Made by a program: the position numbers and the translations under genes | Assembly: GCA_021737185.1 (NCBI GenBank) | Contig: JAIPEL010000019.1 | Span: 1-46,112 of the forward strand | Reading direction: 5' to 3' | Source of the DNA: Desulfobacterales bacterium | Lineage (GTDB): Bacteria; Desulfobacterota; Desulfobacteria; Desulfobacterales; CAFBRK01 | DNA length: 46,112 nt | In this document: in pieces, positions 15,556-23,979 of the stretch | How the letters are laid out: every line of letters starts with the position of its first letter | Position numbering within the stretch: the stretch's first letter is position 1 | Notes under the pieces: model-generated | What the model was told of the DNA's origin: nothing | The model's database searches: none | The model's input: the letters and a program-made list of their open reading frames with translations, nothing else

Positions 15556-18329
15556 CACCCCACCTCCCAGAAATCAAATCCCTGTTCCTGTGCAAAGCGA
15601 ACAAAAGCCTCGGCCACGCCAAGCTTTTCATCAGGGATCTTGGACGCATCCGCCAGATCCGCCGTGGTCAGGTCGTAATTGACCAGGTCTTGGTCCACCA
15701 CGAGCTGGCCTTCCTGGGGGTGACCCTCGGGGAACTCCACCAGGTGGCCGTCTTCGTCCACCCGGTACTCATAGTCGCCGGAGTTGTTCTTACCGCCGCG
15801 CTCGCTTACGGCCATGAAGATGGGGTAATCCAAGCGCTTGGCAGCCTCGGCCGCGATCCAGCGCTCCTTTAAGGTGCCGATCAGGTCCGGATCTTCCAGG
15901 ATCAGCTCCAGCTTGCCTCTGTTGCTGAGCAGCTTGACCGTGGTTTCCGCCTCGGGAATGGCCTTTTCCAGGGCCTTGATTTCCATCTTGTAGGTGCGCT
16001 GCTTGATTTTCTGCTTGTCCTTGAGCTTATTTACAGCCGCCTTGTGGTCCGCTTTGATGGGTTTGAGGTGAATCTGCAGTTCGCGCTTGGTGCCTTCCCA
16101 TTGTTGGCCGATGGCCTCGATCTCCATCTTGTGCTGCTGCTGGAGGGCCTCGACATCACTGGCCAGGTCATCCAGCTTCTGCTTGACCCGGATCAGTTCC
16201 GCCTTGAGGCTGTCGCGCTTTTCCTCGGCGTCGCTGATCCGCTCTTCCAGGGTGGGGTTGCCTTCGGCGGCCATCAACCGTTCGGGCTCTTCCAGTTCAT
16301 ACTCCCGCTCGCCCGGCTCGGTGTCGGGCAGTTCCGGTTCCGGCTCGGCAAAGTTTTCCGCGATGAGGTCGGCGATCTCCTCTGGGATGTTTTCGTCCGG
16401 CACATCGAAATCGTACTGGTGCTTGGCGATCAGGTCCTTGATCTGTTGTTCGTAATCCGGGCAGGCCGCGGCCACTGCTTGTTTGACTTCTTCAATCTTG
16501 GCCAGGGCTTCCTCGGTATACTTCTGGAAGAACAGCACCGATGTCTTGGTGCCGGTATGGGGCTTGAAGGTGTTGGGGTGCAGTCCCACCACGGCCAGCA
16601 GGCGCGCTTTTTTCAGAATCCACTCGCGGATAAAGGCCAGGGACGAATTGTTGAACTTGCCCTGGGGCAATACAATGGCGGCCCGGCCACCGGGCCTGAG
16701 CATCTTCAGGACCCGCTCGATGAAGAGCACGTCGCGCTCCTCTTTGGGGCCCTTGTCCTTGGCGCGCTTGAGGGCCGGTTTGGCCAGCTCGTAATGGGCG
16801 AGCATCTTGCGATCCTTCATTTCGCCGGCAAAGGGGGGATTGGTGAGGATCACGTCGAACTTCAGGTTCTCGAAGTACTCCCAGGCATGGTCCTCGTCTC
16901 GCAGGGTCTCCTGGGCTGGGATCTTTTTGATGGTCAGTTTCTTTTCCCGCAGCCCGTGCATCAGGGCCTGGCCCGAGGCGGTTTCGTACCAGGTCTTGGG
17001 GTCAAGGCTGCTCACATCCGGGCCGAAAATGTTGGTGTGGCCGTCGCCGGCGATGAGCATCAAGGCCCGGGCGGTTTTGGCGGCGCGGGTTTCAAAGTCG
17101 ATGCCCCACAGGTACTTGGAGGCGTACTTGAACTTGCGCAGCTCCCGCTTGTCGTGGTCCCGGGCCGGGTAACACCACTCCATGGCATGCAATAAGAATC
17201 CGGCCGAGCCGCAGGCCGGGTCCATGACATACTCTTTGCGCCTGGGGTTTAGCATGCGCACGCACATCTCCACCACGTGGCGGGGAGTAAAAAACTGGCC
17301 CTTCTTTTTCTTGGCCTCGGTGGGCAGTAGGTACTCGAAGGCATCGTCCATGACTCGCAGGTTCGATCCCAGAAGCCGCACGCCCTCAATGGGCCCCACG
17401 CATACCTGAAGGTGACGCTTGGTCAACTCGATGTCTTCGCCGTCGCGGAAGATGCCAGGCCACTGGTCGGCGGCTTTCTGGAACAGAGCGTTGATGCGGT
17501 CGTAGGTGATGTCCGGGTCCAGGGCCTTGCGGAACTCCACCACCTTGTCCTTACGGTTTTCCTGGGCCTCGCGTTCATCCCATATTTTGGCGAAGATGAG
17601 CTTGAAGATTTCGTTGAACTCATCCTTGCCGCTGTCGGCCAGGACCAGCTCTTCCAGGTCCTGAACAATTTTCTTGAAGTTGAATTCCGTTCTGAGCTGA
17701 AGCAGGGTCTTTTTGGCCTCCAGCACGTCCTTGGGTTCCTGGCCGCGCCGGGGAATATCCACCAGGGTGTCGTCGAACTCCTTGGGATAGGGGCGATAAA
17801 GGATAATGCTGTCGCTGCCGTTAGACCAGACCGCCACCGGCGCGCCCTTGGCGTTCATGTAGCTTTTGAGCTGCTCGATGCCGTCCTTGCGCTTGGGCTT
17901 CTTGCACTCGACGATGATCTTGGGGGTTTCCTTGGTGTCATCGGTATACACGATGATGTCGGCGGCCTTGGTGCCCACCTCGGTGCCGAACTGGACACTC
18001 TTTTCCAGATCGATCTCCTCGGGCTGGTAGCCGTACTGGTAAATGAGCTTGTAAACCCAGAGCTGGCGAACGACCTCTTCGGGCGCCGATTTGCCGCCGT
18101 CCAGATAGACCTGGACTTCTTCCTTTCCAGAGGAAAAGGGAACCTGGCTTTTCAGAAAATACTTGGTCTTGCCGGCATCACGGCCGGTGTCCACGGTTTT
18201 GGCCTGAATATCGAGAATCTCATGGATGGGCTTGCCCAGGGCTTCAAACTCGGTGAGTTCGTATTTGATGCCCGGCTCCTTGAAGATGCGGTCAATGATT
18301 TCCCTGGTCGTGGTTCTAGTCGCGGTCAT
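15555..18329 (-). CDS. Type I-like N6-adenine DNA methylase with N-terminal nuclease-like domain
   Basis: A 924-residue protein. The N-terminus (about 85-185) resembles the HsdR N-terminal PD-(D/E)XK domain: KAADIIVY with Asp124, then IIVECKK with Glu141-Cys-Lys143, a D...ExK nuclease core. The central domain (about 340-640) is an N6-methyltransferase of HsdM type, with FFTPRHVVEMC, motif I DPACGSAGF (370-378) and motif IV NPPF (497-500). A glutamate-rich linker and a coiled coil (about 700-830) precede a C-terminal tail. No helicase motor is fused or nearby. It overlaps the specificity subunit, so the two should form an MS complex. The domain order suggests methylation and possibly cleavage in one subunit. 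Confidence 0.92.
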   Translation of the reverse strand: MTATRTTTREIIDRIFKEPGIKYELTEFEALGKPIHEILDIQAKTVDTGRDAGKTKYFLKSQVPFSSGKEEVQVYLDGGKSAPEEVVRQLWVYKLIYQYGYQPEEIDLEKSVQFGTEVGTKAADIIVYTDDTKETPKIIVECKKPKRKDGIEQLKSYMNAKGAPVAVWSNGSDSIILYRPYPKEFDDTLVDIPRRGQEPKDVLEAKKTLLQLRTEFNFKKIVQDLEELVLADSGKDEFNEIFKLIFAKIWDEREAQENRKDKVVEFRKALDPDITYDRINALFQKAADQWPGIFRDGEDIELTKRHLQVCVGPIEGVRLLGSNLRVMDDAFEYLLPTEAKKKKGQFFTPRHVVEMCVRMLNPRRKEYVMDPACGSAGFLLHAMEWCYPARDHDKRELRKFKYASKYLWGIDFETRAAKTARALMLIAGDGHTNIFGPDVSSLDPKTWYETASGQALMHGLREKKLTIKKIPAQETLRDEDHAWEYFENLKFDVILTNPPFAGEMKDRKMLAHYELAKPALKRAKDKGPKEERDVLFIERVLKMLRPGGRAAIVLPQGKFNNSSLAFIREWILKKARLLAVVGLHPNTFKPHTGTKTSVLFFQKYTEEALAKIEEVKQAVAAACPDYEQQIKDLIAKHQYDFDVPDENIPEEIADLIAENFAEPEPELPDTEPGEREYELEEPERLMAAEGNPTLEERISDAEEKRDSLKAELIRVKQKLDDLASDVEALQQQHKMEIEAIGQQWEGTKRELQIHLKPIKADHKAAVNKLKDKQKIKQRTYKMEIKALEKAIPEAETTVKLLSNRGKLELILEDPDLIGTLKERWIAAEAAKRLDYPIFMAVSERGGKNNSGDYEYRVDEDGHLVEFPEGHPQEGQLVVDQDLVNYDLTTADLADASKIPDEKLGVAEAFVRFAQEQGFDFWEVG

Positions 18330-18376
18330 TGCGTCTGCTCCCGTAGCCTGCGTTTCATTGGCATAACGTATTCCTG

Positions 18377-18613
18377 TTACACTGGTTCATCTCCGAAGAT
18401 TTCAACGAGAAGATCACTGCACCGGTCTCCCATGCTGCGCAACAGCGCCTCTATTTTTTCCATTGCCAGGGGCGAGGGCCGGGCGCGGCCGTTTTCCCAG
18501 CGGTTGATGGTGGGAAAGGTGACGCCTAACTTTGCTGCGAATTTTTCCTGGGTAAGCCCGGTTCGCGAGCGAAGTTCGCGAACCAGGCGGGGGATATCGT
18601 CGCGGGGGTTCAA
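18377..18613 (-). CDS. XRE-family regulator heading the defence operon
   Basis: A 78-residue Cro/CI-type helix-turn-helix protein with LRSRTGLTQEKFAAKLGVTFPTINRWENGRARPSPLA, the classical HTH_3 core. The start is TTG at 18611-18613, supported by AAGGAGA at 18620-18626 on the minus strand, with no competing ATG. It is the first gene of the minus-strand operon, 47 bp before the methylase, and is probably an autoregulator controlling expression of the methylase and downstream genes, like C proteins of restriction systems. Its operator was not identified with confidence; the promoter region at 18679-18709 is the natural place. Confidence 0.9.
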   Translation of the reverse strand: MNPRDDIPRLVRELRSRTGLTQEKFAAKLGVTFPTINRWENGRARPSPLAMEKIEALLRSMGDRCSDLLVEIFGDEPV

Positions 18614-18678
18614 AATATTCTCCTTGTAATAGTGGGGAGAAGGGGAAATCGGGCTTCATGGCGCATGATTTATCAGAT

Positions 18679-18709
18679 GTTATATCACAACAAAAAAGAT
18701 TGCCGTCAA
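18679..18709 (-). promoter_or_regulatory. Putative promoter of the defence operon
   Basis: On the minus strand TTGACG (18709-18704) and TATAAC (18684-18679) are separated by 19 bases, longer than the ideal 17. They end 66 bases before the XRE start codon. Two loosely similar elements, TGATATAA and TGATAAAT, lie at and just after the -10 and could be the regulator's binding sites. Confidence 0.45.
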
Positions 18710-18765
18710 GCAACTTCCCTCATATGAAACTTCACCATTTCATGTGCCCGTATCGCCATGCCGGA

Positions 18766-18876
18766 CCCCGGATCGAGTCCGGGGCAAGCTTTTTTGATCC
18801 GGCATCCAGTTTATCCAAAATAACTCTGGATGCCCCCGGATCGAGTCCGGGGCAGGCTTATCGAGTCCGGCATGAC
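18766..18876. repeat. Extragenic repeat cluster with a 21-bp unit
   Basis: A 21-bp unit occurs identically at 18766-18786 and 18834-18854. Within it CCCCGGA-TCGAG-TCCGGGG forms a 7-bp stem. A third partial unit (TCGAGTCCGGCATGACG) follows at 18860-18876, and GCCGGA/TCCGGCAT variants lie around them. Such units are dispersed extragenic palindromes in many Desulfobacterota genomes. The surrounding spacer (18614-19061) otherwise holds only promoters. Confidence 0.65.
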
Positions 18877-18995
18877 GAAATGGAACTCAATCCCAACATA
18901 TGTATGGCAACTGGTAGCGTCTCGGCCTTGTTTCCCACGTTCATCCAGTAGAGCGTCTGAAACCGCAGTGATTCGGTATCCGTGGTCATAAAAAG

Positions 18996-19024
18996 TTGAC
19001 ATCCCCTTGATCACACCGCATTCT
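18996..19024 (+). promoter_or_regulatory. Putative promoter of nicotinate phosphoribosyltransferase gene
   Basis: A perfect -35 TTGACA (18996-19001) is followed after 17 bases by a weak -10 CATTCT (19019-19024). It lies 37 bases upstream of the start codon, which is preceded by a weak ribosome site (GAGG). The -35 is convincing, the -10 less so. Confidence 0.4.
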
Positions 19025-19061
19025 TCACCCGTAGGACACAATCGTCATTTACGAGGTAATC

Positions 19062-20468
19062 ATGTTCGATTTTACGGCCACATACACCGACCAGTACGAA
19101 CTTACCATGGGGCAGGCCTATTTCCTGGCCGGCCGAAAGGATGAATCCGCCGTATTCGATTACTTTTTCCGTAAAAATCCCTTCAACGGCGGATACACAA
19201 TTTTCGCCGGTCTGCCGGATCTGCTGGCGGTTCTGGAAAATTTTCGTTTCGACCGGGAGGACCTGGATTTTCTGAAAGCACAATCCTTTCATCCCGACTA
19301 TTTGACCTACTTGGAACACTTCCGATTTTCAGGCACGATTTACGCTCCTTTAGAAGGCGATTTAGTGTTTCCGACGCGCCCCGTGCTGAGAGTTGAAGGC
19401 AACCTGATCGAGACCCAACTCATAGAGACAGTGCTGCTCAACATTCTCAATTTTCAATCGCTGATCGCCACCAAGGCCAGCCGCATGCGTTATGTGGCAA
19501 AAGACGGCGTGCTCATCGATTTTGGGTTGCGCCGCGCGCAGGGGCTGGGGGGCTACTACGCCAGCCGTGCCGCCGTCATCGGCGGGTTCGATGCGACCAG
19601 CAATGCGCGGGCGGCAAGAGATTACAATCTGAAGCCGTCCGGTACCATGGCGCATTCCTATGTTCAAAGCCACGAGAGCGAAATCGAGGCTTTTCGCAGC
19701 TTTGCCGCCGCCCGGCCGGATGACTGCGTTCTGCTTGTGGATACTTACAACACCCTGAAAAGCGGAATGCCCAACGCGATTACCGTGGCAAAAGAAATGG
19801 AAAAAAAGGGCCGCCGTCTGAAAGGCATCCGGCTGGACAGCGGGGACCTGGCCTATCTGGCCAAAAAAAGCCGCGCCATGCTGGATGAGGCGGGCTTGCA
19901 CTACGTCAAAATCGCCGCTTCCAATCAACTCGATGAGCATGTCATCAGAAGCCTGATGGCCCAAGGGGCGCCTATTGGCGTGTTCGGCGTGGGGACCAGC
20001 CTGGTCACCGGCCAGCCCGATGCGGCGCTCGACGGCGTGTACAAATTGGCGCAAGCCGGCGGGCGGCCGGTGATCAAGCTTTCGGAAACTGTTTCTAAAA
20101 TCACCCTGCCCGATAAAAAGCAGGTATGGCGCGCCATAAACGGGGAGGGGTTGTTTTTAGGGGCCGATGCGGTGGGGCTCGAAGAGGAGAAACACATTGC
20201 CGTGATGCACCACCCATTCGTTCCCCATCAATCCTTTGCCATCGAGCCGCATGAAACCGAGCCGCTGCTTCATCCGGTGATGGCCGAGGGCAAGATCGTG
20301 CACAATCCGCCTTCCCTGGCTCAAACGGTACAGTACTGCCGGGAGCGTCTGGAGAGGCTTCCTGCGGAGTACAAACGCTTCGAAAATCCCCACATCTATA
20401 AGGTGGGCATCAGCGGCAGGCTCAAAGAGCTGAGGGATCGTTTGATTTCGGAGCATAAAAGTCAATAA
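19062..20468 (+). CDS. pncB: Nicotinate phosphoribosyltransferase
   Basis: A 468-residue cytoplasmic enzyme of NAD salvage that joins nicotinate and PRPP to nicotinate mononucleotide. The N-terminus TATYTDQYELTMGQAYF is family-typical. The core has IDFGLRRAQGLGGYYASRA, then GTMAHSYVQS with the phosphorylated-histidine region, LVDTYNTLKSGMPNA and IRLDSGDL, which build the PRPP and product site. The length and order match the longer NAPRTase group (as in Bacteroides or Desulfobacterota) rather than the short E. coli PncB. It is monocistronic, between the defence operon and a convergent small gene. Confidence 0.94.
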   Translation: MFDFTATYTDQYELTMGQAYFLAGRKDESAVFDYFFRKNPFNGGYTIFAGLPDLLAVLENFRFDREDLDFLKAQSFHPDYLTYLEHFRFSGTIYAPLEGDLVFPTRPVLRVEGNLIETQLIETVLLNILNFQSLIATKASRMRYVAKDGVLIDFGLRRAQGLGGYYASRAAVIGGFDATSNARAARDYNLKPSGTMAHSYVQSHESEIEAFRSFAAARPDDCVLLVDTYNTLKSGMPNAITVAKEMEKKGRRLKGIRLDSGDLAYLAKKSRAMLDEAGLHYVKIAASNQLDEHVIRSLMAQGAPIGVFGVGTSLVTGQPDAALDGVYKLAQAGGRPVIKLSETVSKITLPDKKQVWRAINGEGLFLGADAVGLEEEKHIAVMHHPFVPHQSFAIEPHETEPLLHPVMAEGKIVHNPPSLAQTVQYCRERLERLPAEYKRFENPHIYKVGISGRLKELRDRLISEHKSQ

Positions 20469-20493
20469 CCCTCTCGTCATAGAGCAGACCTTC

Positions 20494-20619
20494 TCAAGTA
20501 AAATACCCATCGTCATCGGAAACATCCGATCGATTGTTGGAGAGGATGTCAAAAAGCACCTTTCCGGCACCCTCCGGCCATTCCCAAGGCGGCGTCTCTT
20601 CCAAAAAATTAAGGTCCAT
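20494..20619 (-). pseudogene. Short ORF, possible N-terminal remnant of a HEAT-repeat protein
   Basis: An ATG at 20617-20619, preceded by AGGAG, opens 41 codons starting MDLNFLEETPPWEWPEGAGK and ending in SDDDGYFT. The start resembles small HEAT-repeat proteins of Desulfobacterota that I remember as beginning in the same way but continuing for at least 100 residues. Here it stops abruptly, so it may be truncated. It could instead be a real tiny protein. The comparison is from memory. Confidence 0.4.
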
Positions 20620-20684
20620 TTGTTACTCCTGTGTTTTGGTTATTGCCATGCCAACCATGAGAAGACGTGCTTCATGGTTGTTCG

Positions 20685-21260
20685 CTACGGTCTGGAAATG
20701 TGCGGACTGTCCTGGATGTAGAACCGCAGATGCTGCTTTGCCCATTTGCCGGCGTAGTCGACCCCGATCCGGGGCCGCCGGGCCACGGAAAAAGTCTCGC
20801 CGTTTTCTTCGGTGACGTAAAGCGTATCCCCGCACAGATCAATGCCGTTCAGACTTCGGTCGATCCCCATGGCCTTGCACAGCAGCCCCGGTCCGCTGGT
20901 TCTGCCTTCGATGCCGACAACCGGCGCCAAGGCCCGCAGAAGCACGGCAGCCCCATGGCCCTTTGCTTCGGTCACCACGTTCATGCAGTGGTGGATGCCG
21001 TAGATCAGGTACACGTAGCCATAGCCGGGCGGGCCGAACATCACACGGTTTCTCCGGGTGACCCCCTTGGCGGAATGGGAGGCCTTGTCATGAGGGCCGA
21101 GATAGGCCTCCACTTCCACGATCCGCCCGATGCGCATCCCCTCCGAACAATGGTGAACCAGGTTCTTGCCAAGCAGCGCCATGGCCACGGTTTCGGTGTC
21201 CCGGGCATAAAAGTCGCGGGAAATCGGTTTGGCAGAAAACCCTGATTTGTTCATATTCAT
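20685..21260 (-). CDS. 3-methyladenine DNA glycosylase (AAG/MPG family)
   Basis: A 191-residue base-excision repair enzyme that removes alkylated and deaminated purines. Family features are ARDTETVAMALLGKNLV, GRIVEVEAYLGPHDKASHS with the catalytic glutamate in VEVEAY, and GYVYLIYGIHHCMNVV. SGPGLLCKAMGI follows, with the terminal RPRIGVDYAG. I placed the start at the ATG at 21258-21260, since the upstream extension overlaps the preceding gene and lacks similarity. It lies 25 bp after the radical SAM gene and is probably co-transcribed with it. Confidence 0.92.
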   Translation of the reverse strand: MNMNKSGFSAKPISRDFYARDTETVAMALLGKNLVHHCSEGMRIGRIVEVEAYLGPHDKASHSAKGVTRRNRVMFGPPGYGYVYLIYGIHHCMNVVTEAKGHGAAVLLRALAPVVGIEGRTSGPGLLCKAMGIDRSLNGIDLCGDTLYVTEENGETFSVARRPRIGVDYAGKWAKQHLRFYIQDSPHISRP

Positions 21261-21285
21261 TTCGACGACAACCCATCGATAGGGT

Positions 21286-22932
21286 TCACTGCTTTTGTTG
21301 CGGATGCCAAGTGCCGACAAGTATTTCACGCCCTTCCATCGTTCCCACCGTGTTCGTTTCGTTCAGGACCTTGCGGAAAAGCCCCGTGCGGAAGCGGGGG
21401 AGGGGTTTCAGCCCCTGAGAGATGGCCGCGTACAGTTGGTTCTCCTCCAGAAGCCGGGTCAGCAGATCCGCCCCTGTCCTGCCTCTTTTGTTTTCCCCCG
21501 CAGATTGAAGCGCTTCTTTCAACGACACTCCGTTGTTTTCGACGCGCAGTCCTTTGAGGAAATTGAGAATCCTTGCGGTGATAAAGAGCGTATACAAATC
21601 GTCCCGGGCGAAACGCGGGCTTTCGACGGCCATGGCCGTGGAGCGGGCCTTGAAACAGTCCACCTCGCCGGGTGTCCCGACTTCCCGGGCCATCGGTGAG
21701 CCGGGAGCCAGGTAGAAGATCGATGCACCGATGAGCACCGGAAGACGGGCCAGGGTCGCCATGGTTTGGATCATTTTCTCCAGCGATTCAAACGGCAGGC
21801 CGATGATCTGGTAGGCGACGATTCGAAATCCGAGCTCGTGGGCCTCTTTGACGACGGCTTCAAACTTTTCCGGTGTGTGGGGCCGGTTCACCTTCGCCAG
21901 GCTTTCTTTGTCCGCACTCACCAACGACAGATTCAAGTCGGAAAAGCCGGCCTGCCGCATGAGGGACAACACCTCCCTGTCCAGGCTCAGGGTTGAAACG
22001 CCGTTCATGGCCAGAAGTCTGATCTTGCCTGGAGCCCATCTGTCGATGATGAGCTGTAAAAGCCTGGTGAAGTCTTTCTTGTGAAACGTGAGATTGTCGT
22101 CTTCAAAATCAAAGACACGGTATCCTTGTTCGAACCGCTTTTCCATTTCCTGGAACACGGCTTCCGGGTCGCGCCTTGTAAACCCTTCCGTAAACGTCCG
22201 GTGCACCGAGCAAAACGAACACCGATGCGGACAGCCCCTAGTAGTGGTGATAAAGCACAGGGGCTGTTTGCCGAGGGTGTACCGCTGCGGATCCAGATCC
22301 GAGAGATCGGCAAGGGGGAGGCTTTGAAAATCGTCATTTTTGCCCGGCGGGTTCAAACACAGGTTTTTGCCCTTCTTGAAGCCGACCCCGGCGATGCCTT
22401 CATAAGAATCGCCGGATCGAAGGGCGCCGACCAGTTTGACAAGCGCTTTTTCCGCCTCTCCAGCGATGATGAAATCCACATTCGGATCGGAAAGCACTTC
22501 TTTCGGGCATGCAGACACATGGGGCCCTCCCATGACGATGGGTGCACCGATCCGCTGTTTGATCTCCCGTGCACATGCAGCCGCTTCCCGGTGATAGGGG
22601 GAAAACAGCGAAGAGATGCCGACCAGGGACGGGGCCTCGGCCGCCACCTGCCGCCCGACCTCCTCGAACGGGGCGCCGAAGTGCATGTAGCGGTGAAACG
22701 TGGAAAACGGGCCCGAATCGGGAAAGGCGTAATATTCCCTCAGGTATGAAAACTCCGGAGGCAGCGGAATTTGGCGCTTTCCTTGCCCGTGATGAAAATC
22801 CATCACCTTGACATCCACCTCCGGAGACGCCCGGCGGACCACTGCCTTGAGCATGCACAGACCCAGCGGCTGAAGCCGGATGTCCGTGTCGTAAAAATCC
22901 TGGATGGGGGGTTGGAGAAGGATGATTTTCAT
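21286..22932 (-). CDS. B12-binding-domain radical SAM protein
   Basis: A 548-residue protein starting at the ATG at 22930-22932 (MKIILLQPP). Residues 1-170 form a cobalamin-binding-type Rossmann domain (LVGISSLFSPYHREAA, PIVMGGPHVSACP). Then comes the radical SAM core with the cluster motif CPHRCSFC in TTRGCPHRCSFCSVHR and the following DFEDDNLTFHKKD. The C-terminal part is helical. Such proteins carry out methylations or other radical rearrangements, often of unusual metabolites; the substrate here is not recognisable. It precedes the DNA glycosylase gene. The domain call is strong, the function unknown. Confidence 0.9.
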   Translation of the reverse strand: MKIILLQPPIQDFYDTDIRLQPLGLCMLKAVVRRASPEVDVKVMDFHHGQGKRQIPLPPEFSYLREYYAFPDSGPFSTFHRYMHFGAPFEEVGRQVAAEAPSLVGISSLFSPYHREAAACAREIKQRIGAPIVMGGPHVSACPKEVLSDPNVDFIIAGEAEKALVKLVGALRSGDSYEGIAGVGFKKGKNLCLNPPGKNDDFQSLPLADLSDLDPQRYTLGKQPLCFITTTRGCPHRCSFCSVHRTFTEGFTRRDPEAVFQEMEKRFEQGYRVFDFEDDNLTFHKKDFTRLLQLIIDRWAPGKIRLLAMNGVSTLSLDREVLSLMRQAGFSDLNLSLVSADKESLAKVNRPHTPEKFEAVVKEAHELGFRIVAYQIIGLPFESLEKMIQTMATLARLPVLIGASIFYLAPGSPMAREVGTPGEVDCFKARSTAMAVESPRFARDDLYTLFITARILNFLKGLRVENNGVSLKEALQSAGENKRGRTGADLLTRLLEENQLYAAISQGLKPLPRFRTGLFRKVLNETNTVGTMEGREILVGTWHPQQKQ

Positions 22933-23078
22933 TTGTCGCAATGCTAAAGAGTATGGATGCCCTGGGCCGCCATCACCCCGAAAATCCGGATGATATTTCG
23001 GCGGATGGAAATCTTCAGTGCGGGCGGCGGCTTCCTCCATCATTTCCACGCCACCATCCAGTACCAGAACCCAAAGGT

Positions 23079-23321
23079 TTAGGCGCCGATGGTCGCCCCA
23101 GAAACCGTCTTCTGCCAGACCATCTGGGAATTAAAAATCGTTTCATCGGGTCTCCGGGGGTTGCGCTTCATCGCCCCCGGCTCGCCGCCTTCAAAAGCCA
23201 GGGCGACATCTTGAATACCATTCGTCACCAGGTTGAGCCAGAGCAATTGTACGGCCAATAGCGGAATGGGCAGACCCGCCAAAATCGCCGCGATGCTTTC
23301 AGTTTCCATCCTCATAAACAA
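23079..23321 (-). pseudogene. Remnant of a cation-transporting P-type ATPase C-terminus
   Basis: An open stretch of 80 codons contains LPIPLLAVQLLWLNLVTNGIQDVALAFEGGEPGAMKRNPRRP, the M5-M6 region and following loop of Ca/Mg-type P-type ATPases. There the residues NLVT and PP/RRP are characteristic. The phosphorylation domain and the other helices are missing, and the frame before residue 8 is unrelated, so this is a decayed fragment. It lies at the start of a run of broken genes (23079-24183). Confidence 0.75.
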
Positions 23322-23436
23322 GCGATCCCTCGTTGGCCGGGATCGCCAGTTCCGCCGGCTGCGTCAGCCACTGCCGATCGGGTTGGGAAATCTCTTCTCC
23401 ATATTTTTCCTTTGCGGGATCATAAAGTGATCATCG

Positions 23437-23979
23437 TTGGATAAGCTACTGGTTGTTATATCGGTCTATATGCGGCTGCACTATGTGTCGGCAAGCAAAT
23501 CCATTCCGCTGACCTTCCAGGGTCATGAATTCACACGTGCTCCCGTACCGCCGGCCCTGGCGGCCAAGGGCCAAGAAATGTTCGGCGTTATCCGGCGCAA
23601 GCGTTCCGGCGTGGGCCTGCGGGTCACCAGCCTTGAAAGAACCTTGGTCGATGCTCTGGACCGGCCGGACCTTACCGGCAGTTGGGAAGAGATATGGCGC
23701 TCCCTGGAATCTATAGAATTCTTCGACCTGGACCAGGTTATCGCCTATGTCCTTTTACTGGAGAATGCAACCACGGCCGCCAAGGTGGGATTCTTTTTGG
23801 AGCAGCATCGTGAAGTATTGATGGTTGAGGATGTCCACCTGGAACCTTTGCGAAGACATCGTCCCCGCCAACCCCACTATTTTATGCGCGGCAAACGCGA
23901 TGATTGCCGGTGGATCGGGGATTGGAACCTGATGATCCCGGTGGAGATACTGAACAGATCCTGGGAGGAGGTGCTGTGA
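23437..23979 (+). pseudogene. AbiEi-type antitoxin, N-terminally truncated
   Basis: An open frame of 180 codons whose main part, GLRVTSLERTLVDALDRPDLTGSWEEIWRSL and following AAKVGFFLEQHREVLM, matches AbiEi antitoxin or transcriptional regulators of type IV toxin-antitoxin systems. Normal AbiEi proteins have about 80-100 further N-terminal residues with a winged helix; these are missing because a TGA at 23428-23430 closes the frame. Without the DNA-binding domain it is probably non-functional. It overlaps the toxin remnant as GTGA, the normal AbiEi-AbiEii arrangement. Confidence 0.78.

Noticed and set aside
16044-17195. Long open frame on the plus strand opposite the methylase gene
   Set aside because: It mirrors the methylase codons on the other strand, has no ribosome site and no recognisable domain; GC-rich shadows of this length are common.
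5166-18613. BREX or classical Dnd system
   Set aside because: PglZ, BrxC and BrxL are absent, and so are the sulfur-transfer genes dndA/dndC; only DndD, DndE and methylase parts match.
18766-18876. CRISPR array
   Set aside because: Only two full units and one partial, spaced unevenly, each palindromic, and no cas genes nearby.
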